Positions 1-6,659 are shown, counted from the first letter of the stretch. The stretch is 15,584 bases of DNA from JBFLYZ01 sp040756415 (GCA_040756415.1 JBFLYZ010000077.1:1-15584), one strand, 5' to 3'. Notes: generated from the sequence alone by a model not told the origin. Numbers and translations are program-made.

Positions 1-143
1 AAGCAACTGTTTTGTTTCCCCTACGTTCGCTGCGCTCACTACGAACCGCGCCAGAGTCTCTGTAAAAAATTACGCATTGATTTTGCCCCGACATGGAAGA
101 AATATAAGGGCTTGGCGGGTGGTGAGGTTGGCTTAAAAGCGAA

Positions 144-175
144 CGGGACTCCCTCTTTTGACAGAGAAAGTCCCG
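144..175 (-). terminator. Hairpin, possible distal terminator of the minus-strand array
   Basis: Seven-base arms CGGGACT (144-150) and AGTCCCG (169-175) enclose a second possible stem (CTCT 153-156 with AGAG 163-166). Read on the minus strand, the hairpin is followed after about five bases by a CTTTT run. This is terminator-like but weak, and lies about 275 bases beyond the last stop codon. Confidence 0.3.
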
Positions 176-223
176 TGTGGCGGTTACTGTTGGACGAAGT
201 TAGAAAGTTTTTCGAAAAAGGTA

Positions 224-361
224 GTTACCGAGGGCCCATGAGTGCCGCTGAAAAGCGGGACGAATAATCCCGTCCTGAAGGCAGTGTAGGTCTCATTTGA
301 TGTTGACGATGGGTTGCCGAGGGCCCATGAGTCCCGCTGAAAAGCGGGACGAATAATCCCG
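224..361. repeat. Two copies of a 49-bp direct repeat, 89-bp period
   Basis: Copies are at 224-272 and 313-361 and differ at two positions (227/316 and 244/333); similarity goes on a few bases further with a one-base shift. Each copy contains GGGCCC and a hairpin with arms CCGCT and AGCGG closing a GAAA loop; in copy 2 the stem is six perfect pairs (332-337 with 342-347). A second stem (GCGGGA with TCCCGC in copy 2) shares the middle GCGGG block, so the two hairpins exclude each other. The 89-bp period is not a multiple of three, so the copies read in different frames, which argues against coding. Confidence 0.85.
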
Positions 362-450
362 CCTGCTTGCACCAACCTCATCCCTTAACTGCTTTCCGGA
401 AGCAGCAGAGGATAAGCCTCACAGGCATTTCCATTCCTAACAGGAGGACT

Positions 451-1542
451 TTAAGCCTTTTTTCCCATCAGCGCCTCCCTCACCATAATAAACTCCAGGA
501 TGTTCTCGGCATCCAGCACGCCCGCCACCCTGCCCTGCTCCTCCACCAGCAGCAGGGCCGGCTTTTTCATGTGAAGCTGCTTGTACACCTCTTCCAGCGA
601 CTGCTCCGGCCCAAGGGTGACCAGCCCGCGGCTCATGACGCTGCGCACGATAGCCTGCTCTCCCCCTTCGGCCAGGGCTTTGATGATCTCATCGCGGCTC
701 AGGGTGCCCACGGGGCGGCCGGCCTCCACCACCAGGAAATTCCTGCTCTGGCCGTTCAGCAGCATATCCACGGCCGTCTTTACCGGTGCGCCAGCCTCCA
801 GCGAAGGCACCTGCTTCATCATCACATCGCGCACCTTATAACCCCGCAGCAGCGCCTGCGCCTGGGTTTGCTCGGCCTCGGCCTGCGCGCCCAGGAAAAC
901 AAAGAGACCGATAAAGGTCAGGAACGGATTGACCACGAAACCGGCAAAGACAAAACCAACGGCCAGTATCTGCCCTACGCGCGCGGCTATGTTCGTGGCC
1001 ACATGCCTCTCGTACCTCATCGAAAGCAGGGCCCTCAGCACCCGGCCTCCGTCCATGGGGAAAGCGGGTATCAGGTTGAACAGGGCCAGCCACATATTGA
1101 CCATGAAAAAGTTCAGGAAGAAATTATCCGCGCTCATCCCCGCCTCCATCAGGGCAGGCAGCTCACTGGGCCCCGGCATATCGATGAACAGCCAGGTGAG
1201 GGCGGCCAGCGCAACGTTCACCGCTGGCCCGGCAAGGGCTACCTTCAGCTCTTCGGATGGCTTCTCCGGCATGGATTCCAGCCGCGCCAGGCCGCCTATG
1301 GGCAGCAGCGTGATATCGAGCGTGCGTATGCCGAACCGCTTCGCGGTAAGGGCATGGCCCAGCTCGTGCAGGAAAACGGTGGCGAAGATGGCCAGCACGA
1401 ACAGCAGCGACCAGCCCATCTTCTCCGCCCCGTAACCCCTCAGGTAATCGCTGAAAACGATATAGGCGATGAGGATGGCGAAGGTCCAGTGAATAAAAAC
1501 CTTGATCCCGGCAACAGAGCCCATTTGAAAAGAACCTTTCAT
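451..1542 (-). CDS. Site-2 protease family zinc metallopeptidase (M50) with two CBS domains
   Basis: An intramembrane zinc metalloprotease of 363 residues. The active site is HELGH at 59-63 (H59, E60, H63) within a membrane segment, and the third zinc ligand is D164 in NLIPAFPMDGGR. GPAVN at 105-109 and about six hydrophobic segments complete the M50 fold. Two CBS domains follow (about 237-290 and 297-355), which usually bind adenine nucleotides and could gate activity. The N-terminus MKGSFQMGSVAGIKVFIHW is typical of the family. It probably cleaves a membrane-bound regulator or peptide; no such substrate or anti-sigma factor is visible nearby. It is the last gene of the array. No clear terminator follows the stop at 451. 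Confidence 0.95.
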   Translation of the reverse strand: MKGSFQMGSVAGIKVFIHWTFAILIAYIVFSDYLRGYGAEKMGWSLLFVLAIFATVFLHELGHALTAKRFGIRTLDITLLPIGGLARLESMPEKPSEELKVALAGPAVNVALAALTWLFIDMPGPSELPALMEAGMSADNFFLNFFMVNMWLALFNLIPAFPMDGGRVLRALLSMRYERHVATNIAARVGQILAVGFVFAGFVVNPFLTFIGLFVFLGAQAEAEQTQAQALLRGYKVRDVMMKQVPSLEAGAPVKTAVDMLLNGQSRNFLVVEAGRPVGTLSRDEIIKALAEGGEQAIVRSVMSRGLVTLGPEQSLEEVYKQLHMKKPALLLVEEQGRVAGVLDAENILEFIMVREALMGKKA

Positions 1543-1555
1543 AATGGATACGTTT

Positions 1556-1789
1556 TCAGGCCCTGTCTTTCACCCCGGTTTCCCCGCCCTTATTGGCGCA
1601 ATGGGCGCAGCAGTATATTCTACCGTTCACCTCAACTCCATGGCCGATAATGGCGCATTCGCAATGCCCGCATCTGGGCGCCATGACGCTGATGGCGCAT
1701 TCAAAGCTGTCGAACGTACCCTGCTTCTCTCCCATTGAAACGGTAAAGGTCTTGTCGTACTCATTTCCGCATTTATCACACTTGGCCAT
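1556..1789 (-). CDS. Small cysteine-rich metal-binding protein, metallothionein-like
   Basis: A 77-residue cytosolic protein with nine cysteines: C4, C7, C31, C40, C43, C45, C60, C61 and C64, plus H42, H50 and H63. The N-terminal CDKC pair and the CGHCEC cluster suggest zinc-ribbon or multi-metal binding. The C-terminal segment NGRIYCCAHCANKGG resembles the NGLYYCCEACA part of bacterial SmtA-type metallothioneins. Which metal it binds cannot be told. The start at 1789 is the only good ATG. The gene lies 16 bases after the DUF6799-like gene and 13 bases before the site-2 protease gene, so the three may be expressed together. A TRASH- or zinc-ribbon-type accessory protein is the main alternative reading. 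Confidence 0.85.
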   Translation of the reverse strand: MAKCDKCGNEYDKTFTVSMGEKQGTFDSFECAISVMAPRCGHCECAIIGHGVEVNGRIYCCAHCANKGGETGVKDRA

Positions 1790-1805
1790 ATTCGATCATT
1801 TGATG

Positions 1806-2243
1806 TTAATTCCCCTGTTCGGGTTCCGGTTTTTTAGGCTTCCCAGGCTTTTCGGGGCTCAGGTTACCCGCCTTATCAATGCATTCGCCCGCCTTGAGCA
1901 TGAAAAGAGTGCCGTCTTCCTGCACCACCGATCCATCCGGCCTGATCGTGATGCCGTTCGGCAGCTTCACATCCTCTATGATCTCCTTTCCCTCGTAGAC
2001 CACCACCAGCATAGCCTCCTTCATGCGCGCGCAGTATTTTTCAGGAAGATCCTTTACGGGCAGTATGCTGTCTTCGCTGGCGCGGCTTACCGCTTTCCAG
2101 GGCACATAGGCCCTGCGCGCGGATGACATCTGCGCAGGTTCATTTTTTCTTTCCCCCGTGCCGGCCGCCATATGGTCCAGGCCGTAAAACGCGCCTCCCG
2201 CCAGTATTGCAAGCAGGAAGACCGCTGCAATTTCCTTTTTCAT
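1806..2243 (-). CDS. Signal-bearing DUF6799-like protein
   Basis: A 145-residue protein, probably exported or anchored. The start at 2243 (MKKEIAAVFLL) puts a lysine pair before a hydrophobic segment (4-22), like a signal peptide or anchor; an in-frame ATG at 2273 would add ten residues and seems less likely. No lipobox is evident. Residues about 83-127 hold a repeated short-strand pattern (VVYEGKEIIED, NGITIRPDGSVVQEDGT, FMLKAGECID) that I associate with DUF6799, found mainly in Bacteroidota and of unknown function. Two cysteines (C71, C121) could form a disulfide outside the cytoplasm. The C-terminal 15 residues are Pro/Lys-rich. It starts 124 bases after moaA and ends 16 bases before the next gene, so it may begin a new transcription unit. 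Confidence 0.8.
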   Translation of the reverse strand: MKKEIAAVFLLAILAGGAFYGLDHMAAGTGERKNEPAQMSSARRAYVPWKAVSRASEDSILPVKDLPEKYCARMKEAMLVVVYEGKEIIEDVKLPNGITIRPDGSVVQEDGTLFMLKAGECIDKAGNLSPEKPGKPKKPEPEQGN

Positions 2244-2367
2244 GCTTATCGGTTTATACCAGGGATAAGGCAAATTCCCGACCAGGGTTAAGCGCCCGGC
2301 ACTAAGGCGGTTAAGCGGAAATACGCGAGAAAATTATACTGGAACTGTAGAATATCGCCCTCAGGGG

Positions 2368-3378
2368 CTATCCCCCGATGAGGATCATGCTGCGGTTGGC
2401 CTGGTTCCGCTCCGGGCTGGAAAGATCGGCAAAAGTGCTCATGCCGGCCCGCACGGCTTTCTTGCGAAAGATGTTCTCCAGTATGATCGGGCGGATATCC
2501 TCTCCCTTGCGGAAGGGGCCGAGCAGGTTGGTCTCCGCGCCCGAGAACAGGCAGTTCTTTATTTTCCCGTCAGCCGTAAGGCGTATGCGGTTGCAGGTAT
2601 CGCAAAAAGGATTGCTTACCGAGCTGATCACGGCAAAGGTGCCGGCATATCCCTGTATCCTGTAATTCTTCGAGGTATCGTTTTTCCGGTCTTCTATGCG
2701 CGTGACCCGCTCCCCGTAAACCGAGGCCACGCTGCGCATAATATCGCCATAGGAGACCCCCTTGCTCCAATCCCATTTATTCCCGTCAAAAGGCATGAAC
2801 TCGATGAAGCGCATGTGCAGGGCCTTATCGCGGGTCCACTCCACGAAATCGGCCACCTCATCATCGTTCACGCCCTTCATCAGCACCGCGTTCACTTTCA
2901 CGCCAAAGCCCTCTGCGAGCAGCAACCCGATATTGGATATTACCCGGTCGAAGAAATCCCTCCTGGTGATCGCGGCAAAGCGCTCCTTTTTCAGCGTATC
3001 GAGGCTGATGTTGAGCGAGCGCACTCCCGCCTTTCTGAATGTTTCGATATACTGGTCGGCCAGCGCACCGTTGCTGGTCAGGGTAAGCTCAGCGGGAAGC
3101 GCGGAAAGATCTTCCATGATGCCAGCGGCATCTTTTCTCAGCAAAGGCTCGCCCCCGGTAAGGCGTATCTTCTTTACGCCCATGCTTACAAATACCCCCG
3201 CTATTGCGGCCACCTCCTCCCGCGACATCAGCCCCGGCCGGGGGGTCAGCCTCACCCCTTCTTCGGGCATGCAGTAGGTACAGCGCATATTGCAGCGCTC
3301 GGTGAGCGAGATGCGCAGGTAATCGTGCACCCGCCCGAACTGATCGCGTATCATCGTTGCGTTCTCCATTCTATTCAT
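2368..3378 (-). CDS. moaA: GTP 3',8-cyclase MoaA (radical SAM)
   Basis: Radical SAM enzyme that carries out the first step of Moco synthesis, converting GTP to 3',8-cyclo-7,8-dihydro-GTP. The 336-residue product has the SAM-binding cluster motif C29xxxC33xxC36 (ERCNMRCTYCMP), LTGGEPLLR (73-81), the NISLDTL segment (123-129), and the C-terminal GTP-binding cluster cysteines C259, C262 and C276 in CDTCNRIRLTADGKIKNCL. It ends in the functionally important GG (MILIGG). The first ATG (3378) overlaps the upstream gene by 8 bases. An ATG at 3369, one base after that stop, is equally plausible and removes only three residues. It ends the Moco cluster. The 124 bases that follow hold no clear terminator. 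Confidence 0.97.
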   Translation of the reverse strand: MNRMENATMIRDQFGRVHDYLRISLTERCNMRCTYCMPEEGVRLTPRPGLMSREEVAAIAGVFVSMGVKKIRLTGGEPLLRKDAAGIMEDLSALPAELTLTSNGALADQYIETFRKAGVRSLNISLDTLKKERFAAITRRDFFDRVISNIGLLLAEGFGVKVNAVLMKGVNDDEVADFVEWTRDKALHMRFIEFMPFDGNKWDWSKGVSYGDIMRSVASVYGERVTRIEDRKNDTSKNYRIQGYAGTFAVISSVSNPFCDTCNRIRLTADGKIKNCLFSGAETNLLGPFRKGEDIRPIILENIFRKKAVRAGMSTFADLSSPERNQANRSMILIGG

Positions 3379-4282
3379 GCCTGGCCCCTTCCATGATCCT
3401 GAACACGTGCAATACCGAAGGGAACAGGCAATCCATGGTTTCTTTCGCTCCCCTGGTCGAGCCGGGAAGGGTGATGATAAGGGTATGACCTTTCAGGCCC
3501 GCCACTCCCCTGGAGAGCATGGAATAAGGCATGCGGCTTTGCCCGTAGGCCCGCGCGGCCTCCATAATACCGGGTATCTCGCGGTCGAGCAATGGCCGCA
3601 CCGCCTCAGGGGTTACATCCCTCCCCGAAAGGCCCGTGCCGCCCGTGATCAATACGAGATCGGCCCCGGCTGCCGCATACGCATTCACCTTTTCCTGTAT
3701 GACGGCCGCCTCATCGGGTATGATGGCATAGCCGCTTAGCTTTAGGCCCAGGGCTTCCAGCTTTTTCATGATCTCTTTACCGGCCTTGTCTTCCTTTTTG
3801 CCAGCGGAGATGCTGTCGGAACAAACGATGACGGCTGCGGAAAGCTCTTTTTTGAAGGTATCCCTGTAATCCGACTTGCCTCCTTTCTTTTCCAGCAAAC
3901 GTATGGCGCTTATCTCTATTCCCTTGTCTATGGGCTTGAGCATATCGTACATGGTAAGCGCCACCACCGAAGCCCCGTGCATGGCCTCCACCTCCACCCC
4001 GGTCTTATAAATAGTATGCACTTCCACCTCGATGCTGATGTCGAGCCCGGATACCGCATGCCTGACAGCGGTAAACTCAACCGGCAGCGGATGGCAGTCG
4101 GGTATCATATCGCTGGTGCGCTTGACCGCGAACAGGCCAGCGGTTCTCGATACTTCAAAAACATTCCCTTTCGGAACCGCGCCCGCCTGAATGGCGTCTA
4201 TGGTCTCCCTGCGGCTCACCCTGAGCACCGCCTGCGCCACAGCGCTGCGGAAACTGGTGTTCTTATGCGTGATGTCTATCAT
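3371..4282 (-). CDS. Fused MoaC (cPMP synthase) / MoaB-Mog domain protein
   Basis: A 303-residue fusion of two Moco enzymes. Residues 1-135 are MoaC, which converts the MoaA product to cPMP: K54 in AVKRTSDMIP, H64 in CHPLP, TGVEVEAM with E97 and E99, and D113 and K116 in MYDMLK match the family's catalytic residues. After a short linker (about 132-145), residues 146-303 are a MoaB/Mog domain: AAVIVCSDSISAG, the nucleotide loop ITGGTGLSGRDVTPEA (212-227), and LPGSTRGAKE (272-281). That domain probably adenylylates molybdopterin before MoeA acts. Fusions of this type are annotated in Bacteroidota and other bacteria as bifunctional MoaC/MoaB. No separate mogA or moaB is in the window. It starts on the moaE stop and ends within the moaA start region. 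Confidence 0.95.
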   Translation of the reverse strand: MIDITHKNTSFRSAVAQAVLRVSRRETIDAIQAGAVPKGNVFEVSRTAGLFAVKRTSDMIPDCHPLPVEFTAVRHAVSGLDISIEVEVHTIYKTGVEVEAMHGASVVALTMYDMLKPIDKGIEISAIRLLEKKGGKSDYRDTFKKELSAAVIVCSDSISAGKKEDKAGKEIMKKLEALGLKLSGYAIIPDEAAVIQEKVNAYAAAGADLVLITGGTGLSGRDVTPEAVRPLLDREIPGIMEAARAYGQSRMPYSMLSRGVAGLKGHTLIITLPGSTRGAKETMDCLFPSVLHVFRIMEGARHE

Positions 4283-4731
4283 ATGGCTTCTTTATTCTGC
4301 TTCCAGGAGTAGCTCTCATCTTCGAAGATCTCCTTCCCCCATACCGGCACCTCCTTTTTGATACGCTCTACGATCTCGCGGCAGGCATCGAAAGCGGCCC
4401 CGCGGTGGGCTGACGACACGAAAACGAAGAGGGATATCTCCCCCGCCCTGACCAGGCCCAGGCTATGGTAAATGTGCATGCAGGTCAGGTCGTATTTTTC
4501 AAAAGCATCCTCTCTTATCCGGTATACGGCCTCATCGGCCATCTCCTCGTAGGCGCTGTAGGCTATCGCCTTTACCTCCTTGCCGTTGATCACGTCATTT
4601 CTCACCTGGCCCAGGAAAATATCGTGGGCGCCTATATTCGTTTTTACGCTGTGCTTCGCAATGGATTCAGCGATGAAAGCGGGGCTCACGGGCCCCTGCA
4701 TGAATACCTTATGTTTTTTCTTCTCTTTCAT
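4279..4731 (-). CDS. moaE: Molybdopterin synthase catalytic subunit MoaE
   Basis: Large subunit of molybdopterin synthase; converts cPMP to molybdopterin with sulfur from MoaD. The 150-residue protein carries the signature HRGAAFDACR at 109-118. It also has two lysines spaced as in E. coli K119 and K126: K126 in IKKEVPVW and K133 in WGKEIFE. The region GAHDIFLGQVRNDV (34-47) is the usual N-terminal segment, and SAYEEMADEA (59-68) follows. The lysine-rich leader (MKEKKKHK) may be trimmed if translation starts at M11, but the ATG at 4731 fits the operon best. The stop overlaps the moaC-moaB start by 4 bases (ATGA). Confidence 0.96.
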   Translation of the reverse strand: MKEKKKHKVFMQGPVSPAFIAESIAKHSVKTNIGAHDIFLGQVRNDVINGKEVKAIAYSAYEEMADEAVYRIREDAFEKYDLTCMHIYHSLGLVRAGEISLFVFVSSAHRGAAFDACREIVERIKKEVPVWGKEIFEDESYSWKQNKEAI

Positions 4732-4734
4732 TTT

Positions 4735-4968
4735 TCAGCCTCCTGAATAGGGCGGCAGCACCGCCACCACGTCCTGGTTGCCGAGCACCGCCTTTTCCTG
4801 CACGACCTGTTTGTTCACGGCCATCAGGAAGCCCAGTTGCCGCAGTTTTGGGAACAAGCCGAGCAGCCTTTGCCTGAGCTCATCCGTATCCACCGCGCCC
4901 TCCAGCACCAGCTCGCTCCGCCCAGCCGCATCGGCAGCCGGGCCAAAAAAAAGAACCTTAACGGTCAT
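4735..4968 (-). CDS. moaD: Molybdopterin synthase small (sulfur carrier) subunit MoaD
   Basis: Ubiquitin-like sulfur carrier that donates thiocarboxylate sulfur to cPMP within molybdopterin synthase. The 77-residue product begins with the typical strand VKVLFFGPAADAAGRSE and ends in the essential diglycine (PPYSGG, residues 72-77), immediately before TGA. The beta-grasp core includes FLMAVNKQVV and DVVAVLPP. The C-terminal glycine must be adenylylated by a MoeB-type enzyme; no moeB is visible in this window. The ATG at 4968 lies inside the end of mobA (11-base overlap), and moaE starts 3 bases after the stop, so the two synthase subunits are probably made together. Confidence 0.95.
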   Translation of the reverse strand: MTVKVLFFGPAADAAGRSELVLEGAVDTDELRQRLLGLFPKLRQLGFLMAVNKQVVQEKAVLGNQDVVAVLPPYSGG

Positions 4969-5542
4969 CGTTCATTCCCCCGTATTTCATTATTTCCTCC
5001 GGGCTGTTGAGATTGGCCAGCAAACGCCCGTTATAAAATGTTTCTTTTTCCACGTTCACCTCCTCCAGGTCGAAGGCGCGCACCAGCTCCTGCATCCTGA
5101 GGTTCCCTTGCCGGATCAGGGCCTCCAGCTTTTCAAGGCACGACCTCCGGTAAACACCGCAAAGCGGTTCGGGCGCGCCTCCATGCACAGGCAGGGTGAT
5201 CTCATGCCCGCCTGACCTGCCAAGCAGGAAGGCCAGGAGCTGCGATGAAACGAAGGGCGTATCGCAGCTTACGATCACATTTTTCTCTGCTTCGGAAAAA
5301 GAAAGACCGGTATGGATGCCTCCCGCGGGACCGCGATCCTTTAGCAGGTCGGCATACACCTTATACCCCAGGCCATCGTAAGCCGGGCCATTGGCGACAA
5401 TAATGATATCGCTCACCACCGGCTCCAGGGCCGCGATCACATGCTCGATGAATTTTCTGCCCCCTATCTCGGCAAAGGACTTATCGCGCCCCATGCGCGA
5501 GCTTTTTCCACCGGCCAGTATGATCCCTGTCACTTTTTCCAT
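4958..5542 (-). CDS. mobA: Molybdenum cofactor guanylyltransferase MobA
   Basis: Transfers GMP from GTP to Mo-molybdopterin to make the bis-MGD precursor used by DMSO-reductase family enzymes such as nitrate reductases. The 194-residue protein has the nucleotidyltransferase P-loop-like motif LAGGKSSRMGRDK at 9-21, N51 after IIIVA, D69 in KDRGPAGG, and the metal-binding SCDTPF at 92-97 (D94). It ends with the family signature NLNSPEE at 177-183. Length agrees with E. coli MobA (194). It implies that the host has at least one MGD-dependent oxidoreductase, not seen in this window. It starts on the TSUP stop codon and overlaps moaD by 11 bases. Confidence 0.96.
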   Translation of the reverse strand: MEKVTGIILAGGKSSRMGRDKSFAEIGGRKFIEHVIAALEPVVSDIIIVANGPAYDGLGYKVYADLLKDRGPAGGIHTGLSFSEAEKNVIVSCDTPFVSSQLLAFLLGRSGGHEITLPVHGGAPEPLCGVYRRSCLEKLEALIRQGNLRMQELVRAFDLEEVNVEKETFYNGRLLANLNSPEEIMKYGGMNDDR

Positions 5543-6282
5543 CAGGTAATGATCAGTTTAAAACATGCCACCATCAGCACAAGCGCCAGTATCCTTTTCA
5601 GCACCGGTATGTTGAACCGGCCGCTGCCGTAATACGAGCCCGCTATGCCGCCCAGCACGCCCGCTGCCGCCAGAACCATCATATTGCTGTCGGGCGAAAA
5701 ACCCTTTTCGGTCAGCAGTCCCGCAAAACCGGAGACCGAATTGGCAAAGATAAACAGGGCCGATGTGGCGGCCGTCTCCTTCAGCCCGCCCCATCCCAGC
5801 AATAAGATGAGAGGCGAAAGGATTATTCCACCTCCTATACCCATCATGCCCGACAGTAAGCCGATGAGCAAGCCCGCGGCCAGGGCGCCCGCAAGGCTTA
5901 CCTTTCCCCTTACCCCGGTATCCATTCTGCCGAGGAGGCCCAGCAGGCGGAGAACAGGAAAGAGCAGTACCAGGGCCAGCAGCTTTTTATAGAGGTCATC
6001 GCTGAGTCCGATGTACTTGCCGGCCAGGAAGGCGGCCGGAACCGAAGCGACTAAAAATGGCCAGGTCAGCTCCCAGCGAAAATGGCCCTGACGGGCGAAC
6101 TGGATAAAGGCGATCAGGGAAACAAAAATGTTCAGCGCCAGGGCCGTTGGCTTCATGACCGAAGCGGTCGCCCCGCATACGGCAAGCACCGCCAGGTAGC
6201 CGCTGGCACCGCCATGCCCAACGGAGCTATACAGGAAAGCTACGCCCAGTACGGCCAATGATATGTATGCTATGTTCTCCAC
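5542..6282 (-). CDS. TSUP (TauE/SafE) family permease
   Basis: Integral membrane permease of the TSUP family, whose characterised members move sulfite, sulfonates or related small anions. The 246-residue product has about eight hydrophobic segments in two homologous halves. Each begins with the family's glycine-rich motif: SSVGHGGASGYLAVL (19-33) and SGMMGIGGGIILSPLIL (144-160). The start is GTG at 6282, because a TAG in the same frame directly precedes it. The stop shares one base with the mobA start (TGATG), so it is tightly tied to Moco synthesis. The substrate cannot be read from the sequence. Its position behind a ModE-like box, with no ModABC in view, makes molybdate or another oxyanion worth testing; sulfite export is the conservative alternative. 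Confidence 0.9.
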   Translation of the reverse strand: MENIAYISLAVLGVAFLYSSVGHGGASGYLAVLAVCGATASVMKPTALALNIFVSLIAFIQFARQGHFRWELTWPFLVASVPAAFLAGKYIGLSDDLYKKLLALVLLFPVLRLLGLLGRMDTGVRGKVSLAGALAAGLLIGLLSGMMGIGGGIILSPLILLLGWGGLKETAATSALFIFANSVSGFAGLLTEKGFSPDSNMMVLAAAGVLGGIAGSYYGSGRFNIPVLKRILALVLMVACFKLIIT

Positions 6283-6286
6283 CTAT

Positions 6287-6310
6287 CGTTATTTTCACCA
6301 GGATACAACG
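6287..6310. promoter_or_regulatory. Candidate ModE operator before the TSUP gene
   Basis: An inverted repeat with arms ATCGTT (6285-6290) and AACGAT (6307-6312) and a 16-bp spacer. Its core begins CGTTAT at 6287 and ends ACAACG at 6310. Total core length (24 bp) and outer bases match what I recall of the E. coli modA operator, CGTTAT...ATAACG. The match is strong at the outer halves and weak in the centre. It lies between the stop of the ModE-type gene and the GTG of the permease, its last arm ending two bases before that start codon. It could also form an RNA stem hiding the ribosome site. I see no confident promoter elements beside it. Confidence 0.5.
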
Positions 6311-6329
6311 ATCCCGAAAAAAAATTACT

Positions 6330-6659
6330 TTACCCCTTCCTTACAGAATGCTTTTTACAGAACTTATCGAATTCGGCCAGCACCTTTTTGAAATACCTGA
6401 TCGCCTTCTCTCCTTCGGCTGTCACGATGGTGCCTCCTCCTCCCTTTCCTCCCGGGGCCTTGATCACCAGCGGCTTCTTCGATTGCCTGTTCATGGTATC
6501 CACCATTTTCCAGGCCTTTTTATACGACATGCGTATGGACCTGGCGGCCCCCGATATGGAGCCGTGCTCGCGTATCTTCTCCAGCAGCGAGAGCCGGCCC
6601 AGGCCGAGGTAGGTGCCCCCGGAGCCGTTCACCCATATCCTTCCTTTTACCTCGAGCAT
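6330..6659 (-). CDS. ModE-type winged-helix regulator without molybdate-binding (MOP) domain
   Basis: A 109-residue protein matching the N-terminal LysR-like DNA-binding domain of ModE. Helix-turn-helix residues are about 23-55 (LSLLEKIREHGSISGAARSI and MSYKKAWKMVDTMN), and the glycine-rich wing is GGKGGGGT at 70-77. E. coli ModE adds two C-terminal MOP domains that bind molybdate and trigger repression. Here the protein ends soon after the dimer helix (EKAIRYFKKVLAEFDKF), so it cannot sense molybdate in the classical way. Short ModE-like proteins of this kind are common in several phyla, so this is probably not a truncation. It sits 12 bases after moeA. The gap of 47 bases that follows it contains a ModE-like palindrome, the longest gap in this part of the cluster. 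Confidence 0.9.
   Translation of the reverse strand: MLEVKGRIWVNGSGGTYLGLGRLSLLEKIREHGSISGAARSIRMSYKKAWKMVDTMNRQSKKPLVIKAPGGKGGGGTIVTAEGEKAIRYFKKVLAEFDKFCKKHSVRKG

Larger units (their letters stand above)
1..450. other. Gene-free region beyond the site-2 protease gene
   Basis: No open frame here has protein-like composition. The region contains an imperfect palindrome near 25-46 (arms GTTCG and CGAAC around GCTGCGCTCACT-like sequence), the hairpin at 144-175, the two 49-bp repeats, and a hairpin at 389-405 (arms CTGCTT and AAGCAG, loop TCCGG, no T run). It looks like intergenic repeat DNA. No transposase fragment, tRNA or rRNA sequence is recognised. Confidence 0.6.

Noticed and set aside
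224..361. CRISPR-like repeat-spacer-repeat
   Set aside because: Only two copies, repeat length 49 bp, one spacer of about 40 bp, and no cas genes.
184..381. Minus-strand 65-residue open frame
   Set aside because: It consists almost wholly of the two 49-bp repeats read in two different frames, which indicates chance translation of non-coding repeat DNA.
367..1650. Plus-strand 427-residue open frame
   Set aside because: It runs antisense to the site-2 protease gene and is rich in His, Gln, Arg and Pro, as expected for a shadow frame of a GC-rich gene. The minus strand encodes a clear M50 protein.
2244..2367. Riboswitch or Moco-type leader in the 124-bp spacer
   Set aside because: I see only a repeated GTTAAGCG and no recognisable conserved RNA structure; Moco riboswitches would be expected before the first Moco gene rather than after the last.
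2357..2368. Small hairpin at the moaA stop (GCCC TCAG GGGC) as a terminator
   Set aside because: The stem has only four pairs, overlaps the stop codon, and has no adjoining T-run.
6313..6329. T-run on the minus strand after the ModE-type gene as an intrinsic terminator
   Set aside because: Eight T residues follow the stop codon, but no hairpin precedes them; the genes on both sides look co-transcribed.
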